Below, one piece after another: positions 19,039 through 33,338 of a DNA stretch of 64,000 bases. Below the pieces are notes generated by a model. That model had not been told where the DNA came from, did not search any database, and saw nothing but the letters and a program-made list of their open reading frames with translations. Made by a program: the position numbers and the translations under genes. The DNA comes from Akkermansiaceae bacterium (GTDB lineage: Bacteria > Verrucomicrobiota > Verrucomicrobiia > Verrucomicrobiales > Akkermansiaceae). Positions within the stretch are counted from its first letter, which is position 1; every line of letters starts with the position of its first letter. The stretch covers positions 89,512 to 153,511 of the forward strand of contig CAJIZY010000004.1 in NCBI GenBank assembly GCA_905181965.1, given 5' to 3'.

Positions 19039-21254
19039 AGCAGCAACCGTCTTTCGTCATCGAGATATGATTGAATCGAAACTTCATCTACTGAAAATTC
19101 CATGATGACGGCTCCAGTTTCTTGTTGATTAAAAAAATGATACCCCTCCTTGTTTAAATGCTCAATCCAACTTTCCCGAGGTATTTCATACCGAGGATAG
19201 CTGGCACCGCTTGAAATAATCACCTTAGCCCCAATCGCCTCAAAAAACTGATGTTGGCCAGAGAAACCCCATTCGTGGTGTCCCATCAAAACAATATCAG
19301 CACTCAAGTCGACCCCCTTAGCGATTAAATCAAGTTCAGCCACCATTCCCAGATCACCAGTCACGAGAATTTTCCAGCCCTTCCAATGAACTTTTATCAC
19401 CATATTTCTATTATCGGCAATATTACGAATCCCCTTCTCCCCCGCGTTTAGAATCTCGATCCAAACTTCTTCCGCTAATTCAATCCGCTCTCCGGATTTC
19501 CCCAAGCTCACCTCACAATCAGAGCCTTTCACTTGCGAAAAAAACTCGCGATACTTGGGACTAAGGGCGTTATCCACTGGAAAAACAACCTGTGTTAAAA
19601 AGCCCTCATCTAGCATTTGCGGGAGAGCTCCGACGTGATCACCATCAGGATGAGTTAGGAAAGCGACAGCTGGCTCTACTTCCCAATGGCCTAGAATAGA
19701 GCGCAATTCACGCGTGAAAAATTTCTCACTTCCCACATCAATCATCGCACCATCTTTAACATCAAGAAATGATGCTGCACCCCCGTCATGAGTATCAAAC
19801 ACCACCCAATCGCCTGGAGTCAGACGCCTTGATCGCCAGTGACCAAGCGGCACCTTTGAGAACCCCTTAGCGACATAGAACGCACTTGTGGCGACCCCCT
19901 CATTGATTCGATTGACACCGATCCCCAAGCGATCCTCTAGAGAGCCCACGATTGCTGAAAAAAAAGCGAGAGCTAAAATCACCATGGTTACAGGAATCAA
20001 TAGTAAGCTTGTTAAAACGGCAATCGGAGTGACAAATCCGAAGTGCCAAATCATGATAGGCATTGATCCCAACCAAGCCGCCAACGAACTAGCTCCAAGA
20101 TGGGCAAAATAGGTTCGGACTTTGAGAATTTTCCGCTGACCGTCGCTCAAAAGGCGCGAAGGAAAAAACGGGTCCAACTCTGCAATCCTTCCTGTCAACT
20201 TTAGTGCGACTCCTACCCCCACTCCAATCGCAAGCAACACCCCATACGAAAGCTGGAATCCCACATCAAAAACTTGGGAGGGCCTCCACAAAACAACTAA
20301 CAAAAAACTAAGAGCGAGCGCGTTAAAAACTGATGGCCTTCGCCGAAAGAAAAAGGCTCCTAAAAAACAGACTGCCATCAACGTAGCTCGAACTGCCGGA
20401 GGCCTTAGTCCCGTAACGAGCGCATAAATCAGCATGGTCAAAATCACAAAAAAGACACCCACTCTGCGAGGAATCGGCAGATGCATCAGAACCATCCAGA
20501 AGATCGCACCCACTAGGGTGACGTGAAGCCCACTCACCGCAAAAACATGCATGGCTCCACTCTGACGAAATGCCCTACTAATTTCGGAATCACGGGGAGG
20601 TTTTTCACCCAGGACCATTGCCATAATCACATCACGTCCAGAACTACCGACCGGTAATCCACGGGTGATTAAAATCGACAATTCTTCACGAAGCTTTTCG
20701 GCCCACCGATAAGGAGCCAAAGCCCAATTCACGGACTCTAATTCACTCTCCTTAACCCAGAGACCGCCGAAGACCCCCTGCCGTTCCCAAAGCTCAGTCT
20801 GTGAAAAAAGACCTGGATTACGCTCACGGGATGGAACGAAAAATCTCCCCTTGATTCTCCTGATTTCGCCCGGTTGGAAATCTTCCGCTTCAAAGATTAC
20901 AACTCGACGTTTCACTCCTCCTTCGTCTAATACACCAAACCGCTTCGTTTGAGTTGGACTGATTTTTCTTCCCACCGCAAGAACACCTTCAACGAATTCA
21001 CTGGAAGGTGATGCAAGACTTTCTTTGACAGGAGATTCTAACACCTCAGATCTCCACGCCACCGTCACCACCATCACAACAATCCCAAACCACCAAACGA
21101 AGGCCATTCGAGCCAGCGCCAAAGCAAACGCCATAAAAAACACTGCACAAGCAGGAGACTTACCAAAAGTCGCTCCTGCCAAACACGCTAAAGCTAGCGG
21201 AACAAGAGGTGCAACTGCCAGTAAATGTCTCCATTTTTTGCGCACCCATTCCAC
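19029..21254 (-). CDS. comEC: ComEC/Rec2 DNA-uptake channel with C-terminal metallo-beta-lactamase domain
   Basis: 741 residues. ComEC forms the inner-membrane channel that passes single-stranded DNA into the cytoplasm during natural transformation. Order: N-terminal helices (about 10-65), an OB-like soluble domain (about 85-165), the ComEC/Rec2 competence core with AVSGLHVTLVGAIFW and LRPPAVRATLMAV and several membrane segments, then a metallo-beta-lactamase domain with FLTHPDGDHVGALP, VTGDLG and ADIVLMGHHE. The start is GTG at 21254, four bases after the reconstructed stop (21258) of the TPR gene upstream, so the two are likely coupled. The 3' end overlaps the alr remnant by 10 bp. Confidence 0.92.
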   Translation of the reverse strand: MEWVRKKWRHLLAVAPLVPLALACLAGATFGKSPACAVFFMAFALALARMAFVWWFGIVVMVVTVAWRSEVLESPVKESLASPSSEFVEGVLAVGRKISPTQTKRFGVLDEGGVKRRVVIFEAEDFQPGEIRRIKGRFFVPSRERNPGLFSQTELWERQGVFGGLWVKESELESVNWALAPYRWAEKLREELSILITRGLPVGSSGRDVIMAMVLGEKPPRDSEISRAFRQSGAMHVFAVSGLHVTLVGAIFWMVLMHLPIPRRVGVFFVILTMLIYALVTGLRPPAVRATLMAVCFLGAFFFRRRPSVFNALALSFLLVVLWRPSQVFDVGFQLSYGVLLAIGVGVGVALKLTGRIAELDPFFPSRLLSDGQRKILKVRTYFAHLGASSLAAWLGSMPIMIWHFGFVTPIAVLTSLLLIPVTMVILALAFFSAIVGSLEDRLGIGVNRINEGVATSAFYVAKGFSKVPLGHWRSRRLTPGDWVVFDTHDGGAASFLDVKDGAMIDVGSEKFFTRELRSILGHWEVEPAVAFLTHPDGDHVGALPQMLDEGFLTQVVFPVDNALSPKYREFFSQVKGSDCEVSLGKSGERIELAEEVWIEILNAGEKGIRNIADNRNMVIKVHWKGWKILVTGDLGMVAELDLIAKGVDLSADIVLMGHHEWGFSGQHQFFEAIGAKVIISSGASYPRYEIPRESWIEHLNKEGYHFFNQQETGAVIMEFSVDEVSIQSYLDDERRLLLQR

Positions 21255-21257
21255 AAT

Positions 21258-21951
21258 TCAACCTTCTTCCAATTCGCGTAACTTGTGAGCTGCGTTACCC
21301 GCATGTCGAGTTCCTTGCAACTCCCTAATCACACGCTTCATCACCGCAATCACCTGATTTTCGATCAGCAAGATCTTCCTCAGAAATTTCAGCAATCCGG
21401 AACATCAAAAAAGCTGCGTCATCCTCCGACCACTCATACTCATCTAGACCCTGCTCAAGCGTGCTTATTGCCCCGGCGGGACTATTCAGGTGATCCCGCT
21501 GAATTTTTGCAATCTCTCCCAAAGAGTGTCGGCTCTCAGGATTTTCAAGCAAGTATCTACGATACACCGCAATAGCATCGGCATACTCTCCTTCCGCAAC
21601 CGCCGCGCGCGCTTCATCTAGGGGGTCATCATCCACCTCTGCCGTCGAACCCATCATTTCCTCGCTTACCTTATCAACTAAAACCGGTAAAACATACATG
21701 ATCGTCAGAACCCCCCCATAAATCACCGTCACCAAAAGTGGAATACCTACCTTCACCATTCCCTCAACGGCATCCTGTCGATTCTCACCAAAATTCACCT
21801 CGGACCAAGGATCAGATTGACCATTTTTAGAGGCCTTTTTTTCTGCCTCTCTTAGACTATTTTCATCACGCTTCACACCCGACCACGCGATGAAGGTGTA
21901 GATGATTAATACACCAAGAACTCCGCAATGAATTTTACCCAATTTCGACAT
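21258..21951 (-). CDS. Membrane-anchored TPR protein, probable frameshift near the C-terminus
   Basis: From the ATG at 21951 (MSKLGKIHCG) there is a membrane helix at about 5-23, a charged stretch, a second helix (about 65-92) and a cytoplasmic tetratricopeptide-like part (EGEYADAIAVYRRYLLENPES, about 125-160). The direct frame stops at 21325, but shifting frame at about 21370 extends the helix-rich protein with VIAVMKRVIRELQ and KLRELEEG to a TGA at 21258, just before the comEC GTG. The tight spacing makes the longer form more credible. No family-level function; TPR membrane proteins usually scaffold other proteins. Confidence 0.65.
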
Positions 21952-22081
21952 CCTATCGGGTACTTTACCCGATCTTGGTCTGTTATGCAAAGGAACTAAT
22001 CATTTCAAAAACCCATCAAAAAAAGCCCCGCTAGATCGCATCCACCAAGGCTTACAAAATTGAATCTTTCTCAATAGACGA

Positions 22082-24265
22082 TTAATCAACCGGTCTTAGA
22101 CGATAGAAAACCTTTCGATTTTCAGCGTTTGGCGCGATAAAGTCATCAACTGAAGTAGCCATACTCTCGCCTTGGAGGATTAACTCACTATCACTAATTT
22201 CCAACCAACTATCCGGAGTTAGATCGAAAGAATATTCAAAGAAGTAGTCACCTGGAGCTCCCTTCCAATCGACCTCAACATTTCCATTTTCGAGCTGACG
22301 AATTGCGATGATCTTTAGTTCCTGTCCATTTCCCGGAGTAATAAGAGACAAAATTTCATCTTCACTCAAAGCACGGTCATAGATTCTGATATCATCCATC
22401 TTCCCCGCAACAGCCCGGCCTGGAAAGGTCCGAGCACTTCCGATTCTTACTCCATTGCTGGCGTTGGTATTGACGGTTGTTCCGCCCGAAGCGGTCAAAG
22501 CTTCTAGGTTTCCATCAACATAGAATAGCGCATCTCCAATCGTAGTTCCCAGAACAGGGTCAAACACGACTGTGCAATGATGCCACTCTCCAGTGACAAT
22601 CGAAGTAGTGGCATTAGAGCCAGAACCAGCAACCTCTGTCCTCAGCTGATTTACACCTGCTGTATTGATCCGAGTATCAAACCTAGCACCAGTCGCGCCA
22701 GTACCCCAAGAAAGCAAAGTAGCATTCAGATTAGGCTGGTCCAAATCTCCTTTGAACCAAAAAGCAAGAGTGCGGGCTGAATCACCTCCGACACCATCGT
22801 AACCACTCACATCAATCCAACTCCCAGCACCATCAAACGCAATCGATGCCGTGGATCCTCCGGGCACCGGAGCAGGATCATCGGTATCAAAAGATGGAGT
22901 TCCAACAAAGAGACCGGCAAAAAGAGAGCCGCCTTCACCAATCAAAACTGAGCCATTTTTTTCTCCTGCGGCTTCTCCTACTCTCCAATGGGCCACTGGA
23001 AGTGAAGCATCCGCCAAGGCAATCGTGACCGACTCGGTAACGGGGCCCTGGGAATTGGTAGCTGTCAGAGTAAACCTCGTTTCCTCATTTACGGGAACAA
23101 TAAGACTCCCTGAAACAGGATTTACCGCGCCAATTCCATTATCGATCGTAACACTCGACCCATTGGTCACATCCCAGAAAAGGGTAACGTTTGATCCCGG
23201 ACTCGCTTCATCGACGCTCGAAACAAACGAATTAATAACAGCCGCCTCATCGACCGTTATTTTAACATCCAACGACTCACTCCCAAGAGCGCCGACACCG
23301 ATCAGGGTGTAAGTAGTCGTCGCAGTCGGCGAGACCATTATTGAACCTTCGCAATCAGTTGTCTGCGCCAGCACATCAATCGATCCGGTTCCGTCATCCA
23401 GCTTCAGCGAGCTTAGTTCAGGAGAAACCACCCAGTTAAGTTCCGCACTCTGCCCTGAATCGAGATAGTTTATACTAGAACTAAAGGATCCTACCGTGAT
23501 TGAATCGGAAAGAAACCCTTTATAGTGTTCCCCAATCTTTGAATCAGAAAAATCACCGTCACCATCTGGATCGTCAAGGCGACTCCCGTAGATTGCGACA
23601 TCATCGACGACTCCGTTGAAAAACTGTGTCGTCAGAACCTTATTGGCACCAATAACCCAACTCCCATTTGCGGCCTCGGGAATTGCAGTCCCAGTCCCGG
23701 CCTCCGCACCATTGATAAAGAAACGAAAAGTGGGGTCCACACCCTCTGCAACTGCACTTTGATCAAAGGTCAAAATAACATGATCAAAAGCTTCTCCCGT
23801 ATTTATGACACCTGAATTGGTCGTCGACCCTCCCGAAAAAGTCGTAACGAATCCTCCTCCGTTGACAACCAAATTGCTTCGCCCAGGCCCAAGGTCACCG
23901 TCTTGATTAGCAATCACCACGCCTTCTGAAGCGCCAGCTGTTCTTTTAATAATCGCCTCAATCGTAAAGTCCCCCACTGATGTGTCCAAATTCAACGGTG
24001 AAATCAAATATCCATCACCATTAAAAGTCACTGCCGAACCAACCGCTCCATCCGAACCAATTACCGTAGTCCCAGCCGGAAAACTATTGTCAATATCCAA
24101 ACCGTTACCGCTGGAATCGACCAGGGTCGTCGCTCCCGGCGCCTCCTCGAAGCGATAATAAGCCAACGGATTTGAAGCAAGAACAGTGGCTGGATAATCA
24201 GCTAGAGCCGTGGGACCGATTAATAGAGTAGCCAGAGTTGCAAGTTTTATGGGTGTGTTTTGCAT
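22082..24265 (-). CDS. Secreted LamG (concanavalin A-like) and Ig-domain protein
   Basis: 727 residues with a signal peptide (LATLATLLIGPTALA). Two laminin-G/concanavalin-A-like lectin domains flank a central pair of Ig-like domains: the first LamG starts with YRFEEAPGATTLVDSSGNG (about 35-235), the Ig part includes ELNWVVSPE and LFWDVTNGSSVTIDNG (about 255-415), and the second LamG has LAFWFKGDLD and GEWHHCTVVFD and ends with MDDIRIYDRALSEDEI (about 420-640). The C-terminal 70 residues carry a SFDLTPDSW motif and end in VFYRLRPVD, like other secreted proteins here. It lies 15 bp downstream of the CotH gene and is probably co-transcribed with it. It may bind sugars or matrix at the cell surface; no catalytic site seen. 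Confidence 0.8.
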   Translation of the reverse strand: MQNTPIKLATLATLLIGPTALADYPATVLASNPLAYYRFEEAPGATTLVDSSGNGLDIDNSFPAGTTVIGSDGAVGSAVTFNGDGYLISPLNLDTSVGDFTIEAIIKRTAGASEGVVIANQDGDLGPGRSNLVVNGGGFVTTFSGGSTTNSGVINTGEAFDHVILTFDQSAVAEGVDPTFRFFINGAEAGTGTAIPEAANGSWVIGANKVLTTQFFNGVVDDVAIYGSRLDDPDGDGDFSDSKIGEHYKGFLSDSITVGSFSSSINYLDSGQSAELNWVVSPELSSLKLDDGTGSIDVLAQTTDCEGSIMVSPTATTTYTLIGVGALGSESLDVKITVDEAAVINSFVSSVDEASPGSNVTLFWDVTNGSSVTIDNGIGAVNPVSGSLIVPVNEETRFTLTATNSQGPVTESVTIALADASLPVAHWRVGEAAGEKNGSVLIGEGGSLFAGLFVGTPSFDTDDPAPVPGGSTASIAFDGAGSWIDVSGYDGVGGDSARTLAFWFKGDLDQPNLNATLLSWGTGATGARFDTRINTAGVNQLRTEVAGSGSNATTSIVTGEWHHCTVVFDPVLGTTIGDALFYVDGNLEALTASGGTTVNTNASNGVRIGSARTFPGRAVAGKMDDIRIYDRALSEDEILSLITPGNGQELKIIAIRQLENGNVEVDWKGAPGDYFFEYSFDLTPDSWLEISDSELILQGESMATSVDDFIAPNAENRKVFYRLRPVD

Positions 24266-24280
24266 TTTTCTTTTTGTGTT

Positions 24281-27200
24281 TTAAGGATTACGGGCAACCC
24301 GAATTCGGAGATACTGCTGGGATCCCAGCGAAAGAGAAATTGGGCTACTATAAGTGACTGTCTCACGACCATTCACGTGTGTTTCAGAATCCGTGAGAGT
24401 CGCCAAAGACGACCAATCCTCTAGATCAGTGGAGATCTGCACAGTCAGATTTAGATCGGGAGTTTTCATCAGCCTGTCAAATTGAAGTGAAATAACTTCA
24501 CCTTTTATCACGACGTTGGCGAATGATCCAGACAAGAGAATCTCTGGATCGATCCCAAAAGCATAGTGCATGAGATTACTAAACCCATCCCCATTGGCAT
24601 CCGCCATGGGACCGCTGACGAACGGATCTTCAAGCTCACTCTCTGTAAAAAACGACTGAATCCAAGATTCATAATCATTGCTGTATAGAACAGGATTATC
24701 AACCCCTGGCGACCCTCCCACTTCGCTGCTAGTTGCCCAGCTTAAGCGATCGTCCCAAGTAGACCAATCGGCCGCTTTATCTCGAAGAGCCAAACTATAC
24801 CCGAAATTCCCCACCGCTGTGAACCATTCCTCTGCATAGTCAAATGAGAGAACATTTTCTCCAGCGGCATCACGCAAGGTGAGCTGCTCACCTCCATTGT
24901 TCAGAGCCCCCGAAAAAATTCCCACAATCTTAAGTCCAGGAAAATGAGAGGGGTTAGAAACCACCAATCCAAATTCCCCCGGAGCAAGTGAACCCGTGAG
25001 CTCCGCTTCCACTCCGTCGGTAAAACGAATCCCGGACAAGTCCAGTGGATCGGGACCAATATTGGTCAACTCAATGAATTCAAACTCCTTTCCTTCCAGA
25101 GGAGCAAAATGGATTTCAGTGATCCTGAGATACTTTTGAGAATCGCTTTCTTCCGAGGGCGTGAGTCGTTGATCAACAACAATCCCTTTAGAATTGGTCA
25201 GCTTAATGATTTCTCCACGCGCCGAAACCTGACCCGAGTAGTTTCCCTCCACATTCAGTCCCTCCCCTCCGGTTGGGCTAGCCGCACGATTTCGAAACCT
25301 CGAAACATCCGGACTTAAATAGACACTGCCTCTAGCCTCAAGAATAGTCCCAGGTAGAAACTCAAAAGCCCCGCTCGCAGGCCATCGGCCGCTTCGAGGA
25401 GATCGATCGCCTCATCGACGGCGGGACACTGCTCAATATATTCTTCATCCTGATTAAGGGAACTAGGATTCGCTTCGATTACGCCAAACGACACCGAGGT
25501 CACGACGCCTGCCGCCCCCGGCAATAATGCCGAACTCGTCTGAGCCGTTGGATAGCTGGCCGAATTGGTCACCAAGTGAGTTACCGAGAGATGAGTTCTT
25601 CGGGGTATCAAGTAATCGTCCTCGAGAACGGCGATAGCTTGAGTCAGTGATTGCGATCGACCAAACTGCCCCCATTTCGCCCGGTCGAGCACAGCATCAT
25701 CCTTAAGCATAAGCTCCATTGCATCGAGCCGATCATCCACCACTCTACTCATCAGGATTTCATCCACGAGAGTCTGTAAACGCCGCCGAAACATATTTTT
25801 CACCCGATCATTCTCAAGTAGCTTATCGATCAAGCGATTCCAGCTACGATTGCCCTGCAGCTCACGGACTCCCACAAACGGATGACTCGGAGAGATTGGG
25901 CTGTTTGCATTTCTACCGCCCAACACATAATCCGCTGTGGCCCAAATCCCATCGTGAGAGATATTATCATTCGTCATATAGTGGCTCCCCCACGTCAGGT
26001 CAGTATCCCAAGGCAACTGCGTCCATTCGCCACTGCCTTCGGTATCTCGATAAAGATAATAGTTCTTCGACATATTATCGTTATTTTGACTCAGGACCGT
26101 AGCAGCGAGATAGTTGAGCTGACGAGGGAGATCGACATTGTCGAAAATAAAATTCTCAAGCGTAGCACCGCTCGTACTCATACCGCTCACGAAGGTCGAA
26201 AGATCGGCATTCCTTCTGATTTACGGTTCTTCTTCTCCACTCCCGACGTTCCACTCGTGCCTGCGTTAAACATTTTGTAGAGTGCTCCGTCATCATCGAG
26301 ACGGCTTTCACGGCGAAGCAGGCGTTTGTCCACTTGCTCGGTGTAAGCAGCCACGCTGAAGAACTGGCCATTTTGTTCAACACGCATAAGAACGCATTCG
26401 GAACCCGGAGAGCCAGCCATGTCGTAAATTTCATAGCTGAGTGGCTGCCTGATATAAGCCTTATCCGTCCAGGTTGTATTGAGATTGAACTCCTCAGCCC
26501 GAACTCCGCCAAGTTGCTCGACGGTTCGAAAATGATGCCCAGTATTAAAGTCAAATTTGTAGCTCTTCTTCGAGAGACCTGCTGATGAACCACCCCGGAT
26601 CCGACAGTAAACATTGTCGTAGAACTCACCCAAGTGCATTACGGAGACTCTCGTCCCAGTTCGATTATTGGCCGCGTTAGGGTTTTGCAAAAACCACTCG
26701 AACACCGGGAGATCTGATTCAAGAGCGGGATCAAGGGCAACTGTCCCGTAATACTCGGGAGAATTAAGTTCATCAAAAAAGAGAGGATTCGCAGAAGTGA
26801 TTCCATTGACGTCTCGAGACTCCACACGCCAACGAATCATCTCGCCAGTCTGCAATCCCGCCAATGAGAGGTCAGCCGAATACACTCCGTCCCCCGCGAA
26901 TTCATCAATAATAGTTCCGTTATCAAACATTTCATCGCGCTTTCAGCGAGGAACCCCCGACGATAAATCAAATTCACCTGCGCGACCGCCTCTCCGCTTG
27001 CCGAAACCTCGGCCGTAATGGTCAGGGAATCCTGGATCGCAAGATTCGGTCGCTCCGGGTTCTTTGTCACCTTTCGAATCACTGGGCCGAGATCGGCCAC
27101 TCCTCCCCCATTTTTAATTCCAGGAGATGGAGTTGGCATATAAATCACCTTACTCGAACCATCACCCCTAACCTGTGCCGTGAGTTCGCAGTCGAAGAGG

Positions 27201-28187
27201 AAATCGGAACTCGTGAGAGAGCTATTTAAACCGTGCACCGCTAAAATATTTTCCCCAGCCACCAAATTCACCATACTCAAATCAATCGTGAAAGACTCCA
27301 AAGCGGTAGCCTCGGTGTCGTTATGATTGCCGCTCGCCCGTGCTTCAAAATCCCAAATCCCATCATTGGGCTCAAAGGTCGATGCCAGAATCGGGCTCCC
27401 ATTAATGTAAATCGCAAAGCCGTCATCATAGCGGGCTCCGAATTGGAGGGAAGTGACCGCTATCGGATCCTCAATCGTAAATGGAACCCTAAGATAAATC
27501 GTTGTATTTTGCCGATAAAGGTCATCTTGAATGTCACCACCATTGCCAATGAAATCATCGTAAGGGTCGGCGTTTGTCGTTGTTGCATAACCCACGCCCA
27601 TCTCGGCAGAGCTCCACCCACTGTCATCAAATACCAACTCATGAAATGGTTACTTCTTCAACATCAGAATCTCCATTATCCGGAACCAGATAAATCAACG
27701 GGGCATCAGGCCCGACCAGAGTCACTGAATTGGCATCGACCAACCCGATTCCAAATGAAATATCAGGATATTGAGATGGGAATAATGGCGCATACTCCGA
27801 CTCCACCGAAATGCCATCGGGCCTGATCAAGGCCAAGTATTCTCCCGATGAACTGAGTTTAAAATCAGTATGCAACTCCTGATCAAAAATTGCCCGGTCT
27901 TTTCCCGAAGCAAAGACCACCAACTTTTCTCCGGGTGCGAGGATTACCTTCGGGATTACCCATCGTTGTAAATCGTCAGTATTATCAGTAAGCGACCAAC
28001 CGTCCAAGTCGATCATCCCACCCGATAGGTTTGAAAGCTCAATCCAATCAGAATTCTCACCATTCTCATCGGTCAAACCGGAAACATTTGAAGCAAGAAA
28101 CTCGCTAATGACAACTTCCTGCGCACCCAATAGATTAAAACACAAGCTGAAGACCAAAAATCCGGGGGAAAAAAATGGGGGTATCAT
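24281..28187 (-). CDS. Large secreted CotH-kinase / lamin-tail protein broken by at least four frameshifts
   Basis: Five consecutive reading-frame pieces join into one protein of about 1,300 residues. Breaks lie near 27640, 26935, 26195 and 25390. Order: signal peptide (FLVFSLCFNLLGAQ), lamin-tail domain (VVISEFLASN, NSDWIELSN), a beta-sandwich domain with YDDGFAIYINGSPI, the CotH kinase domain (YCRIRGGSSAGLSKKSYKF, EFNLNTTWTDKAY, LPWDTDLTWG), a second lamin-tail domain (ITEIHFAPLEGKEFEFIEL) and a C-terminal VQISTDLEDW module. It is a paralogue of the plus-strand gene at the window's left end. Each piece has well-kept domain motifs right up to the breaks, so sequence errors are likely. The LamG gene follows 15 bp later. 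Confidence 0.8.
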
Positions 28188-28264
28188 AACTTAAAGAAAA
28201 AAGCAGCCCCCAAAAAAGAGAGACTGCCTGTGAAAAATAAACGACCTAAGAAAGCTTCACCAAA

Positions 28265-28951
28265 CTACTTTCGGCGACGCCCAAGTAAAGCCAGAACCCC
28301 TAGCGTCGCAAAAAGTGACGAACTTAATTCTGGGACAACCGAATTTGCAGTCGCAGTCGACCCACTGAAGCTCAAGATAGAAGGATCTTCAGCAAAGGTT
28401 ACCCCATTCACAACAATATCAGCACCTTGCTCGGTGAATTCCGCGAGGGAAGGCAAGGTAAGCTGAGCGCCTGGAGATAAATTAATCGTTGTCTTTTCGG
28501 TCTGGCTGTTGATCGGATCTCCTCCTCCACGGAATCTGAGACTACTTGTCGAATCGACATTGATTTGAATTCCAATCGCAGCAAACTGGGCATTCATACT
28601 TGAGCCTCCGACAATATTTAAAGTCGAAACGACATCGCTGGCATCATTGACCCCCGTAAAACCATTGTTGTTAGTAAAAGTGAACGACGTATTACTCATT
28701 GTGACAGAGAATCCATCTCCAATCTCAAGATTTGAGAATGAGCCGCTAGGATCATTAATCGTAGCGCCTGTAATCGTAACTATATCATTAGTCGGAGAGG
28801 CCATTGCCCCAGAATCAGATTCAGAAAAATCCCAATTAGCAGCATTGTAAAAATCATCGGTGTCACCACCCCCGCTCCAGACGATCGCAGCTTGCGAAGA
28901 AAGACAGGTTGCAAGGACCGCAGCACCCTTAACAATAATTGGAGTTTTCAT
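28265..28951 (-). CDS. PEP-CTERM-like secreted surface protein
   Basis: About 228 residues from the ATG at 28951, which starts a clean signal peptide (MKTPIIVKGAAVLATCLSSQA); an upstream start would add 20 residues. The body is rich in Ser, Thr, Asn and Gly and probably beta-helical (repeated short strands such as NLEIGDGFSVTMSNTSFTF). The C-terminus has the tripartite exosortase signal in variant form: VPELSS, a hydrophobic helix (LFATLGVLALLG) and RRRK. PEP-CTERM proteins are processed by exosortase/EpsH systems and shown on the outer surface; the exosortase gene is not in this window. The motif has Leu where Pro is usual (PEL for PEP). Confidence 0.75.
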   Translation of the reverse strand: MKTPIIVKGAAVLATCLSSQAAIVWSGGGDTDDFYNAANWDFSESDSGAMASPTNDIVTITGATINDPSGSFSNLEIGDGFSVTMSNTSFTFTNNNGFTGVNDASDVVSTLNIVGGSSMNAQFAAIGIQINVDSTSSLRFRGGGDPINSQTEKTTINLSPGAQLTLPSLAEFTEQGADIVVNGVTFAEDPSILSFSGSTATANSVVPELSSSLFATLGVLALLGRRRK

Positions 28952-29030
28952 CCGCCATGTCTTACTAGAATTTCTGGAAATGGCAAACCCAAAAGGTGGT
29001 TCTTGAATCATTAGCTCCGCTTAAAATAAA

Positions 29031-29060
29031 AAAAGCCGGACGGTATCCCGTCCGGCTTTT
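29031..29060 (-). terminator. Intrinsic terminator after groEL
   Basis: A perfect 13-bp inverted repeat with a 4-base loop: arms AAAAGCCGGACGG and CCGTCCGGCTTTT around TATC. It lies 33 bp past the groEL stop codon. A run of T follows the stem on the minus strand (the A-rich stretch at 29024-29034 on the plus strand), as expected for Rho-independent termination of the dnaK-groES-groEL unit. Confidence 0.9.
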
Positions 29061-29092
29061 GAATGACTTGCGAGAGGCAAACCGGCAGTGAC

Positions 29093-30739
<1,647 letters not shown>

Positions 30740-30761
30740 TTAGAGTTTAAGAGTGGGTTGA

Positions 30762-31055
30762 TTAGTCTTCTAGGACACCAAGGATGTCAGACTGGGATAG
30801 GATGAGTTGATCTTCCCCGTTTACTTTGACATCGGTGCCTCCGTATTTAGAGATAAGAACTTTGTCTCCAACACTGACGTCGAATACGATATCCTTTCCA
30901 TTTTCATCAGTACCTCCGGTACCGAGAGCGGTTACTTCAGCCTCTTGGGGCTTTTCCTGAGCTGAGTCAGGAAGAACGATGCCTCCAGCTGAGACTGCTT
31001 CTGCTTCAAGCCGCTTCACGAGGACGCGGTTTCCGAGTGGTTTAATACTAGCCAT
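30762..31055 (-). CDS. groS: Co-chaperonin GroES (Hsp10)
   Basis: 97 residues. It begins with IKPLGNRVLVKRLE, has the mobile-loop region with GGIVLPDSAQEKPQEAEV, and ends with YGGTDVKVNGEDQLILSQSDILGVLE, all typical of GroES. It forms the heptameric lid of GroEL. It lies 78 bp after dnaK and 37 bp before groL on the same strand, giving a dnaK-groES-groEL order. Intact. Confidence 0.97.
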   Translation of the reverse strand: MASIKPLGNRVLVKRLEAEAVSAGGIVLPDSAQEKPQEAEVTALGTGGTDENGKDIVFDVSVGDKVLISKYGGTDVKVNGEDQLILSQSDILGVLED

Positions 31056-31133
31056 GTTTTTCTTTATGTTGGTTGTTTGGTTGTTTCACACACCCCCTTG
31101 AAACAAGGAGATGAGTAAGATTCTTTCAGGGGT

Positions 31134-33130
<1,997 letters not shown>

Positions 33131-33133
33131 CTA

Positions 33134-33152
33134 TTGGCAAGAGATGTGCCAA
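33134..33152. promoter_or_regulatory. Inverted repeat TTGGCA-N7-TGCCAA upstream of dnaK (candidate operator)
   Basis: A perfect 6-bp inverted repeat with a 7-base spacer, 70 bp before the dnaK start codon. It is the only clear dyad in the dnaK leader and differs from CIRCE and HAIR sequences. It could be a repressor site or part of a promoter; there is no independent support. Confidence 0.3.
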
Positions 33153-33213
33153 CCACTGAAACGCCCAAATTAAAGGGAAAATATGCGCGAAAACCATCTC
33201 GCTCGCGTCATAA

Positions 33214-33256
33214 TGTCGCACTTCGCCTGCACCTAGAACGACAACCTGTCGCACTT
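33214..33256. promoter_or_regulatory. Direct repeat TGTCGCACTT x2 with an internal dyad, upstream of the DUF1844-lpt operon
   Basis: TGTCGCACTT occurs at 33214-33223 and 33247-33256, exactly 33 bp apart start to start (about three helical turns). The second copy overlaps a perfect dyad CGACA-ACC-TGTCG (33239-33251). It sits between the divergent dnaK gene and the DUF1844-kdsA-lpt operon, so it could bind a regulator of either. No known consensus is matched with confidence. Confidence 0.3.
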
Positions 33257-33338
33257 GGAACAACCCCGGCATTTCTTGAAGATTTTTAGAAAGAGGCAGT
33301 TCTTGAGAATTCAGATCAGCTCAGATAGCCTTCAATCC

